Shown piece after piece: positions 51,011-58,224 of a DNA stretch of 58,224 nucleotides. The position numbers were made by a program, and so were the translations under genes. This stretch comes from CAMFTQ01 sp051881615 (GTDB lineage: Bacteria > Bacillota > Clostridia > Oscillospirales > Acutalibacteraceae). Position 1 is the first letter of the stretch, and every line of letters begins with the position of its first letter. The notes below the pieces were generated by a model, which saw nothing but the letters and a program-made list of their open reading frames with translations, had not been told where the DNA came from and made no database searches. The stretch is from positions 1 through 58,224 of the forward strand of contig JBJEQF010000014.1 in assembly GCA_051881615.1 (NCBI GenBank). Direction: 5' to 3'.

Positions 51011-51607
51011 TTGTCTTTTTTAAACAGCGAAGTTACTCTTTCTGATTTGTCAGATGCAGAATTAACCGAGCTTGTCAGACAAAATAACGAGGAAGCCTTT
51101 GAGGAAATTGTGTCAAGATACATAGGTCTTGTCGCACATATCGCCTCTAAATACAGAGCAGAGTCGTTTGAAACAGGCGATTTTGTTCAGGAAGGCTTGC
51201 TTTCGCTGCTTAGTGCCTGCAAGACTTATGACGAAAAAAGAGGCAGTTCCTTTAAAAATTACGCTGTTCTGTGCATTGAAAACCGTCTTAAATCTGTTTT
51301 CAGAAAAACGCAGAACAAAAGCTCCATTCCGAACGAAAGCATTGTGCCTATTGACGATGCCGAGCATATTAACGACAGCTCGTCAAACCCCGAACAGCTT
51401 GTGCTTGACAAGGAATTTTTAAACTCAGTTTTAAAGAGCCTTAAAACCGATTTGTCGCAAATGGAGCAAAAAATTTTTAGGCTTTATCTGGGCGGCTTTA
51501 CATATGCGCAGATTTCACAAACGCTCTCTGTTCCCCTTAAATCGGTTGACAACGCAATACAAAGAGCAAGGAAAAAGCTCGCAGTAAAAAACAGCGACCT
51601 GCTTTGA
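51011..51607 (+). CDS. sigH: Sigma-70 family factor, SigH (Spo0H)-like
   Basis: A 198-residue sigma factor with region 2 ('SRYIGLVAHIASKYRAESFETGDFVQEGLLSLLSAC', 'FKNYAVLCIENRLKSVFRK') and region 4 ('LSQMEQKIFRLYLGGFTYAQISQTLSVPLKSVDNAIQRARKKL'). Region 3 is short and region 1 missing, as in SigH, the factor of the transition to sporulation; an ECF-like factor is the alternative. The start is TTG 51011, with GGGGTGG at about 51000-51006; the longer frame begins inside the promoter. Together with yqfC, yqfD and ylbJ it supports a sporulating host. Confidence 0.85.
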   Translation: MSFLNSEVTLSDLSDAELTELVRQNNEEAFEEIVSRYIGLVAHIASKYRAESFETGDFVQEGLLSLLSACKTYDEKRGSSFKNYAVLCIENRLKSVFRKTQNKSSIPNESIVPIDDAEHINDSSSNPEQLVLDKEFLNSVLKSLKTDLSQMEQKIFRLYLGGFTYAQISQTLSVPLKSVDNAIQRARKKLAVKNSDLL

Positions 51608-51629
51608 CCTTGTTTATGACAACGAAATG

Positions 51630-51671
51630 TATCCCGAAAAGAAAACGGCGGTGCAACTCCGTCACGGGATA
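51630..51671. ncRNA. Unassigned RNA hairpin before a zinc-ribbon gene
   Basis: TATCCCG (51630-51636) and CGGGATA (51665-51671) close a hairpin that contains a smaller ACGG/CCGT stem (51645-51648 with 51659-51662). There is no T-run after it, so it is a poor terminator. It may be a leader structure of the next gene; I do not recognise a riboswitch class. Confidence 0.35.
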
Positions 51672-51705
51672 AAATATATATCTTCCAAAAGCGAGGTAAA
51701 ATCAA

Positions 51706-51984
51706 ATGTACGAAGACAAGACATTAGTATGCAAGGAATGTGGCTGCGAGTTTGTATTTACTGCAGGTGAGCAGGAGTTCTATGCTGAAAAAGGCTTTGT
51801 AAACGAGCCACAGCGCTGCAAGGAATGCAGACAAAAACGTAAAAATGCCGGCAAGCCTGCACGTGAGATGTTCACAACAGTTTGCGCTGAGTGCGGCGGC
51901 GAAGCAAAGATCCCATTCCAGCCAATGGAAGGCAAATCATACTATTGCAGCGAATGCTTTGCAAAAAGAAAAGATGCAGAATAA
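51706..51984 (+). CDS. Small protein with two zinc ribbons (zf-trcl-like)
   Basis: 92 residues made of two treble-clef type ribbons: C9/C12 (plus C14) with C38/C41, and C60/C63 with C81/C84. The first half matches the 'probable zinc-ribbon' family (CKECGCEF.F..GEQEFY..KGF..EP.RC.ECR), the second is a CxxC 'CAECGG...YYCSECF' ribbon. Widespread in Clostridia, role unknown, possibly nucleic-acid or protein binding. GAGGT lies before the ATG. It follows the sigH-like gene by about 100 nt and may be cotranscribed. Confidence 0.85.
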   Translation: MYEDKTLVCKECGCEFVFTAGEQEFYAEKGFVNEPQRCKECRQKRKNAGKPAREMFTTVCAECGGEAKIPFQPMEGKSYYCSECFAKRKDAE

Positions 51985-52051
51985 TTTAAGAATTGATTTT
52001 TTGGATATTTAACATATTCTAAGTTATATTTTTATATATTTTTGCAACACC

Positions 52052-52078
52052 AACGCTCCGATTTTCGGGGCGTTTTTC
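52052..52078 (+). terminator. Terminator after the zinc-ribbon gene
   Basis: AACGCTCCGA (52052-52061) pairs with TCGGGGCGTT (52065-52074), one G-T pair, followed by T-rich sequence. Confidence 0.78.
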
Positions 52079-52171
52079 TTTTGCTCGTGATAACATACTT
52101 TCATCTGTGCGAAATTTCTGCACGGCTTACTGTGCCTTTCCCTGCACAACAGCTTCATCAATGCACCATCA

Positions 52172-52211
52172 AAAAGCTATGCCGCTGTTAAAACTTGTTT
52201 TAACAGCGGCA
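52172..52211 (-). terminator. Terminator of dockerin gene A
   Basis: A perfect 15-bp stem, 52180-52194 with 52197-52211 (TGCCGCTGTTAAAAC and its complement), then, on the minus strand, AGCTTTTTG. Confidence 0.88.
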
Positions 52212-52221
52212 CATTTAATCA

Positions 52222-54906
52222 TTACAATTCGGTAAGTAAGCCTGCAAGGAATTTCTGAATTTTGGTAGCGTCCTTGATGTTGACATTACCGTCAGCCGTT
52301 ACATCTGCGGCTTTTTTCTGTAATTGTGAAAGAGTTATTATAGACGCAAGATGTTTTTGAATCATTGTCGCATCGTTTATCTTTACCTTGCCGTCCATAT
52401 CAACGTCGCCGAGTATATATTTTTCAGTTGGCGCTGTCGGGTCTGTCGGCTCGGTCGGTACGTCAACAGTCACCGTAAAATCTGCCGTCTTGTCGCCGAA
52501 GGCGGCTCTGAACGTTGCGGCGTCTCCGTCAGCGGCAGTGTCAGAAACGGTTACCTTGCCTGTGGCAGGATCAATCGTGATGCTGTCGCTTCCGCTTACC
52601 TTGCTCCAAATGATTGTGCCTGTCGCCGTGTGGTTTGTCGGGTTAATAATCGCTGTAGGCGCCATACTTGCGCCGGGAGCCATAGTTACTTCAGACGGCA
52701 CAACGGTTATGCTCTCAATAGGAATTTCCCCTTTTCCGCTGACTGTCACTTTGTAGGAAGTCACCGGTTTGTAAATGCTGCTGTTGTTCTTATTGACCGC
52801 ATAAAGCACTGCATACGGCTGATAGAGGTTGCCCTTATTCTCGTCAAGCTCTGCGCTCAGGGCGGTTACCGTTCCGTTATCGGGGTCGATGCTGATGTAG
52901 CCGTTCTCTGTAACCATTCCGTATGGTGAGCCATAAGAGGCACAAGCTTCGTAAACATACCACTTGTACTCAAACTCATCATTTGCCTGCGTCGGAAGCA
53001 TAAGTCCCGATGTCGGAGCAACTGGTGTAAAGCTGTCGCCGACTGTCAGAGTAATATTTTCATAAGCAGGGGTGCTTGTAAAGGAAATGTCATATGTGGC
53101 GGAATCATTGGGGTCATACACCCTGACGCGCCACGAGCCGTAGGAATACATACCGCCGTTGTAATATGCCTTCAGAGTGCCGCTTCCCACGCTGTTGCCC
53201 TTGAGAGTAATGCTTTTTGGCATCGTGTCGTTTACTTTCGCTGAGTCAGTTACGGTATAGCAGGTGCCGTAACCCGGATCACCGAAAGTGAAGTAACTCC
53301 AGGACGTAGCCTCTGTAGGATAGGGAGAAACATTGATAGTGATCTCTTCACCCACAGGAATATAGATTGTGTTGCCGTCACCGTAATCGGTATAGCCCTC
53401 AAGCAGTACTTTTTGCAGGTATTTTTTATCCTTCATTATCAAACTGCTGTACTTCACGCCGGCGCCTGCCTTTATTTCATCAGTTTCAGACAAACGTGTA
53501 TAAACATAGTAGGTATTGCCGGCTGTGAGGTCTGTAATATCAACATAATCCTTATCGGCAGGCTTTTTGAAGGAATTTACAGTCCAATCTATCTTGCTAA
53601 GGTCAGCTTCCTGACTGTCACGCCATACATAATCCTGTCCTGCTTTCACAGAAACACGCATAATTGTATAGTTCCCCTCTGCGTCTGCTACAGCTGTCAT
53701 ATATGGAGCGTAAGCAGGTGAAAATGGGTTGAACACCTTGGTGACGGTGACGGCATCGCTGACGATGGAGCCTTCATAGCTGTCGGCGGTGATGACAATG
53801 CGAAGCTCCTTGCCCACCTGATCGGCAGTAGGAACATAATTTTTCTCAGTAGGGTTAGATACGGTCACATTCTCCCATGTGCCGCTGTTATTGATCTGCC
53901 ACTGATACTGCAGATCGGAAGAAGTCAAATCATTCACGGTGCCGTCAAGCAAAGCTATGCTAATAGGCTTGCCAACATTGGCGGCAGAGGTGAACTGTAC
54001 CCTGCCGGTCAGGACGAGCTTCGGCGTGGTGATGACGATCTCTTTTCCGTGTGTTAAGAAGTAAAGGTCAGCCCGTGGCCTAATAACACCATTAACTAAT
54101 ACACTTGTACTCTCCGAAATACAATTGCCGAGTTTGCCCTTTTCAATCCATATTGTGGAATCGCCACCGGTGACGGTGCAGTTTGTAATATGCAGGTTAG
54201 AATCATCTTCGAAATAGATCCCATTGTAAAACGTACCGCCGTTGATGAAGATCTCTGAGTCCAAACTATTATCCACAACAGACCATGGACGCGGTATGCC
54301 TCCGCCGTGACCGTGATAGGGAACAATGAATGTTCCGCCGTTGACGGTCGTGGTTCCCTGACCAATAACCAGTGCTTCGCCAAAATTGATCTCGTTCGTA
54401 AAAGTACCGCCCTCAATGGTGAGCTGTGCGTATGCGCCGTCTACCTCAATAAGATTGGTTCTGGACGAAAACATAAGATCATCATTGGTTTCTCCGAGGC
54501 AGGAAATCACTTGACCCGTGCCGCCGATGCCGGAATCCTTGATCGTCAAAGAGCCTTGGATCACCTCTATCATGTTTTTATCTGATGTGACTAAGGAGGT
54601 CCGCTTCAGCGTGTATCCCGCCAGATCCAAAATAATATTTCCTCCGTTGACCAACAAAACATACAGATTCTGTATGTCATTGGATATAACATCCCCACCC
54701 AGCTTGATATAGCGGGTTTCAGTCGTATTACGCATCAGCTCCCGCAGCTCGTCATAGGTGGTAACCACATAGGGGTCAGCCTCCGTACCGCTGCCTGTGT
54801 ATGCAAATGCTGTCATACTCATAGCCGGAATCATACCCAGCACCATAGTAAGCACAAGCAGTAAGCTTAACAGTCGTTTTGTTTTTACTTTTTGTTTATT
54901 GCTCAT
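52222..54906 (-). CDS. Secreted beta-helix/Big-type protein with dockerin (paralogue A)
   Basis: 894 residues. Signal peptide at about 1-35 (LLSLLLVLTMVLGM...AFA). A right-handed parallel beta-helix-like region (about 40-290) has repeats such as 'LTIEGGTFTNE', 'TTVNGGTF' and 'IFINGGTF'. Several Ig-like or Big-type modules (about 300-815; 'PTEKNYVPTADQVGKELRIVITADS', 'ITVVPSEVTMAPGASM') are followed by a Pro/Thr linker (PTEPTDPTAPTEK) and a dockerin (about 835-894; 'GDVDMDGKVKINDAT', 'DVTADGNVNIKDAT'). It is an exported, probably cellulosome-attached binding or adhesion protein, and no catalytic motif was seen. GGAGGT before ATG. Paralogue of the next gene. Confidence 0.87.
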   Translation of the reverse strand: MSNKQKVKTKRLLSLLLVLTMVLGMIPAMSMTAFAYTGSGTEADPYVVTTYDELRELMRNTTETRYIKLGGDVISNDIQNLYVLLVNGGNIILDLAGYTLKRTSLVTSDKNMIEVIQGSLTIKDSGIGGTGQVISCLGETNDDLMFSSRTNLIEVDGAYAQLTIEGGTFTNEINFGEALVIGQGTTTVNGGTFIVPYHGHGGGIPRPWSVVDNSLDSEIFINGGTFYNGIYFEDDSNLHITNCTVTGGDSTIWIEKGKLGNCISESTSVLVNGVIRPRADLYFLTHGKEIVITTPKLVLTGRVQFTSAANVGKPISIALLDGTVNDLTSSDLQYQWQINNSGTWENVTVSNPTEKNYVPTADQVGKELRIVITADSYEGSIVSDAVTVTKVFNPFSPAYAPYMTAVADAEGNYTIMRVSVKAGQDYVWRDSQEADLSKIDWTVNSFKKPADKDYVDITDLTAGNTYYVYTRLSETDEIKAGAGVKYSSLIMKDKKYLQKVLLEGYTDYGDGNTIYIPVGEEITINVSPYPTEATSWSYFTFGDPGYGTCYTVTDSAKVNDTMPKSITLKGNSVGSGTLKAYYNGGMYSYGSWRVRVYDPNDSATYDISFTSTPAYENITLTVGDSFTPVAPTSGLMLPTQANDEFEYKWYVYEACASYGSPYGMVTENGYISIDPDNGTVTALSAELDENKGNLYQPYAVLYAVNKNNSSIYKPVTSYKVTVSGKGEIPIESITVVPSEVTMAPGASMAPTAIINPTNHTATGTIIWSKVSGSDSITIDPATGKVTVSDTAADGDAATFRAAFGDKTADFTVTVDVPTEPTDPTAPTEKYILGDVDMDGKVKINDATMIQKHLASIITLSQLQKKAADVTADGNVNIKDATKIQKFLAGLLTEL
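52266..52450. repeat. Dockerin-coding repeat copy A
   Basis: 185 nt nearly identical to 55133-55317, covering the dockerin and the start of the Pro/Thr linker. The two copies have the same length with about a dozen or more substitutions, mostly in the first third. Confidence 0.85.
54793..54847. repeat. Signal-peptide-coding repeat copy A
   Basis: 55 nt identical to 58170-58224 at the right window edge, coding for the end of the signal peptide (MVLGMIPAMSMTAFAYTG); identity may continue beyond the window. Confidence 0.85.
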
Positions 54907-54949
54907 AATTTACCTCCTGAATTATAGTTTTCTAATACAACAATGCGTC

Positions 54950-54980
54950 TGTTACCGCCGTAAGATATTCGGCGGTAACA
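54950..54980 (-). promoter_or_regulatory. Strong hairpin in the leader of dockerin gene A
   Basis: TGTTACCGCCG and its complement form a perfect 11-bp stem (54950-54960 with 54970-54980) about 45 nt before the start codon. No T-run follows on the minus strand, so it is not a typical terminator. It could stabilise the mRNA, end the upstream transcript weakly, or hide a site. Confidence 0.45.
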
Positions 54981-55088
54981 AAAGCATAAAAGAAAGCGTC
55001 AATCCGTTCTGCCTGCTTTGTACGCATAACATCACGTGCAAGCTACGGATATACAACTTCATCACAGAGCATTATTCTTCATTTGTTA

Positions 55089-58000
55089 TCAGAACTTATC
55101 AATCAGACCTGCGATATGCTTCTGAATCCGAGTAGCGTCCTTGATGTTGACATTACCGTCAGCCGTTACATCTGCCGCCTTTAACTGTAATTCAGTAAGA
55201 GTTATTATAGATGCAAGATGTTTTTGAATCATTGTCGCATCGTTTATCTTTACCTTGCCGTCCATATCAACGTCGCCGAGTATATATTTTTCGGTTGGTG
55301 CTGTCGGGTCAGTCGGCTTGGTTGGGTCTGTCGGGTCGGTCGGCAGTTCTTCTGTCGCTGTAAATGTATATACAACATAATACAGGCTGAATTTGCCCTT
55401 TGATTCAATGACAAATTCTGCGTCATTTCCGTTTACCTTTGCTGTTACCGCTGAGGTATCGCCCCATTTATACTCGGCTGTTACGGGGATTTTTACTGTG
55501 TACTGCTCGCCGCTTGTGAATGTTTCTTCGGCAGGCGTCCACGTTGGTGTTCCCGGTACTGCATAACCTGAGGTGCAAATTGCTGTTTCCGCAGGTGCTT
55601 TGCCTGCAACAGGCTGTTCTACCGAAAGCTCAATGTTCTGCGTTTTGTACTCGTCGGGTGCAGTTATTGTCATAGTAAACACGATAGAACGGCTGCCGTC
55701 TTCATTTTTAATTGTGGCATACGATTCTATTCCGTTAAGCTGTCCGAATACACTGCTGTAAAATGTATATCCTTCCTTTGGAATAACATCAATTCTGACA
55801 GCTACATTATCTCCGTTTTCAAATTCAAAATCGTCGCTGAGAATCTTACTGAACATCTCCCACCTTACATTACCGATGGTGTAGGGAGCGTCGGCGTCGT
55901 TTTTCGGGTTCTTGAAATCTCCTACTGTTTTGTGATTCCATATCTGGTCGAAGTCGTCAAAATAAATATCGTTACAGTATTTGATTACCTTATCTACAGA
56001 TAAAGTAACTATATCCGACATAACAGTGCCGCCGTTGCCTTTTACTTCGCAGTAAACACGCTTGCCGGTCATCCAATCGGACACGTTTCTGAGGAAAAAC
56101 ATTTTGCCGCCGGAAGCCACCTGCGGATTTGCATAGCCGTTGTTTGAAAGATAGTTCCACGCAAGCTCCTGTCCGTCCTCATCAATAACGTGCCAAATGT
56201 ACTCGTCTGCATTTTCTGCGTCTATTTTCAGAACGATTGAGTCACCCATAACAGCGGAATGACCGCCTGAGGGTTGGGTTGTGATTACGGGTTGTGGCTC
56301 CGGGAGTGTTTCAAAATTATAGCAGCACTGCACACTTTGGGGATTTGCAAGCCACAGGAAGCCCTTGTTGCCGTTGATGCTGATATCAAGCGTACTGTTG
56401 GTTGTGTTAAATAGGTAGCCGCTCTTAGCGTTCAGGGTTACCATAACCATATAGTCGTGTCCGCTTACAAATTTATCACTTGACGTGAGGGTTTTGTTGT
56501 CAGTCCAGTCGTACCAGGTAACACCTGCGTTGTCCGCACCGGTCACATTGACTGTTGCAAAGGTATCAGGCTTATTTCCCACTTTGGGTATATCAATGTC
56601 GGTGACGGTGACTTGGCTGATAAGCCTGCCCACACTGAGCTTATAAGCCTCTTTGAGTGCGGCAACGTCGCTTACAGAATAGGTCGTGCCGTATTTATCT
56701 GTACCAAATACGGAGATTCCCGGTGCAATTACATCAAAGTTAATTGTCTGGATACTACCCAAAGTTTCGCAGCCATAGACAGTAACATTGGAAGTATAGT
56801 GGATGTAGATTCCGATCCTGGATTTATCGGTATCGATACTGAGGTTGTTGCGGAATGTTCCGCCGTTGAGCGTGGCGATGCCATTAAGAAATCTTCCTGC
56901 GGCAACTCCTCCGCACTCCGTTACAAATGTGCCGCCATTGATTACGGTGGTGCCACCACCGATTGACATACCGCAATACTCATCGGATACAAAGGTTCCG
57001 CCGTTGATAACGGTATTACCGCCAAATGTCAACAGAGGATAACATTGCTCTCCTTCAAAGGTGCCGCCGTCAACTGTGAGCTTACCTCTGTTTGCTACAA
57101 AGAGATTGCACAGCAAATTTCCGTTTCCCTTGATACCGACAACCTTGCCGCCGCCCACACTGTCCTTTATGGTGAGTGCTCCTAATGCAACCGCAAAAAT
57201 GCTCTCGTCCTCTGTTTTTCCCGAACGTGTAAGTGTGTGTCCGTTCAGATCCACAACTACATTCTGTGCACCGGAGACCAGCGCCAAAACCCAATTATTC
57301 TCATTACTGTTGAATGTGATATCCCTGACCAGCTTTATGTAACAAACGCTTCCGTCCATTGGAGCGTTGATCATCATTCCCCTCAGATTTTTATATTCAT
57401 CGACCAGATAGGGATATTTCTCACTGCCGTCGCTTCGAATGATTTGAATTTTTGCATTTTCGGTTTTCAATTCCTTACCTTGATAGATTATTGGGGTAAC
57501 AACAATCTCATTGTCTGCAAGTACCGTGCGCTTGTCGGGAATATAGTCCCAGAAATTTGACTGAACAGACAGCGAGCCGTTGAGCGTACAGCTGTTGAGC
57601 GTAACATCAGCGTCATCTATTTTGATTGCGACGCCTTTTTCACTGTTACAGAAATATCCGTCGTTGACGGTTACGGTACCTGATGTGAAAAGAGCAGCAT
57701 AAGGATAAAAATAAGAGAAGTCCGGTGAGACTAAAAAGGAACCTCCGTTAATTACAGTATTTCCGCCTTGGGTCATCAAGGCACGTGAGTCAGAATTGAA
57801 TGTTCCGCCATAAACGGTCAGTTTGCCTTCACCGGAAACAAGCAAAGGGGTTTTAACCAGTAAGGTATTCATATCGGCGACAATCTTACCTCCGCCGATG
57901 CTGTCCTGAATAGTGAGTTCGCCTACCGTTAAATTAATAACAGCCTCGTCATCGGTGAGTCCCGAACGGGTAAGGGTGTGTCCGTACAGGTCAAGAACAA

Positions 58001-58224
58001 CATTCTGTGATGAGCTTGTAAGAATCAGAGATAGGTCGCTGCGGTCCTCGCTGCATTTGATGTCTGCGCCCAGACTGATATATCGGATGCTGTCTGTTGG
58101 GGCATTCTCCATCAGGCTTTTCAGCTCGTCATAGTCGGTGACAACATAGGGACTGCTCTTTGTGCCGTCGCCTGTGTATGCAAATGCTGTCATACTCATA
58201 GCCGGAATCATACCCAGCACCATA
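55089..58224 (-). CDS. Secreted beta-helix protein with dockerin (paralogue B), 5' end beyond window
   Basis: At least 1044 residues; the frame enters from the right edge in the middle of the signal peptide, and by comparison with paralogue A about 20 more codons precede. Two copies of an N-terminal module (each 'YVVTDYDELKSLM' or 'YLVDEYKNLRGMM', then 'LDLYGHTLTRSG' or 'VDLNGHTLTRSG' followed by GGTF repeats of a beta-helix) are followed by Ig-like parts ('VITTQPSGGHSAVMGDSIVLKI', 'PVAGKAPAETAICTSGY'), a TDPTKPTDP linker and a C-terminal dockerin (last 60 residues). Exported and probably docked to a scaffold. No catalytic motif seen. It looks like an enlarged tandem copy of A with the N-terminal module duplicated. 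Confidence 0.85.
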   Translation of the reverse strand, partial: MVLGMIPAMSMTAFAYTGDGTKSSPYVVTDYDELKSLMENAPTDSIRYISLGADIKCSEDRSDLSLILTSSSQNVVLDLYGHTLTRSGLTDDEAVINLTVGELTIQDSIGGGKIVADMNTLLVKTPLLVSGEGKLTVYGGTFNSDSRALMTQGGNTVINGGSFLVSPDFSYFYPYAALFTSGTVTVNDGYFCNSEKGVAIKIDDADVTLNSCTLNGSLSVQSNFWDYIPDKRTVLADNEIVVTPIIYQGKELKTENAKIQIIRSDGSEKYPYLVDEYKNLRGMMINAPMDGSVCYIKLVRDITFNSNENNWVLALVSGAQNVVVDLNGHTLTRSGKTEDESIFAVALGALTIKDSVGGGKVVGIKGNGNLLCNLFVANRGKLTVDGGTFEGEQCYPLLTFGGNTVINGGTFVSDEYCGMSIGGGTTVINGGTFVTECGGVAAGRFLNGIATLNGGTFRNNLSIDTDKSRIGIYIHYTSNVTVYGCETLGSIQTINFDVIAPGISVFGTDKYGTTYSVSDVAALKEAYKLSVGRLISQVTVTDIDIPKVGNKPDTFATVNVTGADNAGVTWYDWTDNKTLTSSDKFVSGHDYMVMVTLNAKSGYLFNTTNSTLDISINGNKGFLWLANPQSVQCCYNFETLPEPQPVITTQPSGGHSAVMGDSIVLKIDAENADEYIWHVIDEDGQELAWNYLSNNGYANPQVASGGKMFFLRNVSDWMTGKRVYCEVKGNGGTVMSDIVTLSVDKVIKYCNDIYFDDFDQIWNHKTVGDFKNPKNDADAPYTIGNVRWEMFSKILSDDFEFENGDNVAVRIDVIPKEGYTFYSSVFGQLNGIESYATIKNEDGSRSIVFTMTITAPDEYKTQNIELSVEQPVAGKAPAETAICTSGYAVPGTPTWTPAEETFTSGEQYTVKIPVTAEYKWGDTSAVTAKVNGNDAEFVIESKGKFSLYYVVYTFTATEELPTDPTDPTKPTDPTAPTEKYILGDVDMDGKVKINDATMIQKHLASIITLTELQLKAADVTADGNVNIKDATRIQKHIAGLIDKF
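55133..55317. repeat. Dockerin-coding repeat copy B
   Basis: Partner of 52266-52450, same 185-nt length; see that entry. Confidence 0.85.
58170..58224. repeat. Signal-peptide-coding repeat copy B
   Basis: Identical to 54793-54847 and truncated by the window edge. Confidence 0.8.

Noticed and set aside
51630..51671. Terminator of the sigH-like gene
   Set aside because: Hairpin is present but there is no T-run; kept only as an unassigned structure.
52351..52929. 192-residue plus-strand frame antisense to dockerin gene A
   Set aside because: Mirror frame of a dockerin/Big protein; no start signals, high Cys/Arg/His composition typical of antisense frames.
56840..57100. Regularly spaced GGTF-coding repeats that look like a direct repeat array
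   Set aside because: They are beta-helix turns in the protein, irregular in DNA length and spacing, not a CRISPR array.
1..58224. tRNA, rRNA or CRISPR genes
   Set aside because: I looked for tRNA T-arm/CCA patterns, rRNA landmarks and regular repeats and saw none; a covariance search would be decisive.

Overview
The window looks like the chromosome of a strictly anaerobic, low-GC, spore-forming Clostridia member, most like the Ruminococcus/Oscillospiraceae group. The evidence is an electron-bifurcating type [FeFe]-hydrogenase operon, sporulation genes (yqfC, yqfD, ylbJ and a sigH-like sigma factor), a T-box in front of thrS, and several secreted proteins ending in dockerin modules (the cellulosome plug-in of fibre-degrading ruminococci). 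No rRNA, tRNA or CRISPR array was seen. The species cannot be named from this sequence.

Layout. 1-600: remnant of a serine recombinase and the hydrogenase promoter. 607-4812: hydC-hydB-hydA and a strong terminator. 4863-5717: two decayed genes, a dockerin protein with two stops and an ABC ATPase with an in-frame internal deletion. 5736-9443: MutS-like ATPase divergent from a PadR regulator, a DUF1292 protein, a 40-residue Cys-rich membrane peptide and YbaK. 9571-18925: a surface polysaccharide locus (TagGH-type exporter, two CDP-glycerol glycerophosphotransferase proteins, a Stealth phosphotransferase, and an MBOAT plus DHHW O-acylation pair). 19222-28341: housekeeping genes rpmB, rpoD, dnaG, rpmE and thrS, with a serine hydrolase, a small metallopeptidase, an IMPACT protein and a VanY-like protein. 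28362-33089: a BspA-like leucine-rich repeat protein with dockerin, a membrane protein, a SpoIID-like protein and a DacF-type carboxypeptidase. 33171-42443: recG, fakA, ymdB, yqfD, yqfC, ylbJ, asnB. 42518-44342: small protein, DUF1836 regulator, membrane-bound XRE regulator. 44660-49072: a four-gene membrane cluster (Tim44-like, SPFH, zinc-ribbon membrane protein, TPM domain). 49248-51984: comM-like gene, sigH-like gene, zinc-ribbon protein. 52222-58224: two tandem paralogous secreted beta-helix/dockerin proteins, the second cut by the window edge.

How it works together. The hydrogenase operon should reoxidise NADH and ferredoxin during fermentation. The dockerin proteins belong to an extracellular, probably cellulosomal, programme. 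The 9.6-18.9 kb locus builds, exports and acylates a phosphate-containing surface polymer. The most unusual content is (i) the SPFH/Tim44/zinc-ribbon/TPM cluster, which resembles the Bacillus subtilis ydjGHI genes but has no PspA gene beside it; (ii) two cell-wall enzyme homologues, VanY-like and SpoIID-like, that have lost their catalytic residues; (iii) a membrane-bound XRE regulator with a His/Cys-rich repeat linker; and (iv) a DUF1836 gene whose consensus promoter overlaps a perfect inverted repeat. Many promoters here use a TTGCAT/TTGCAA type -35 box.
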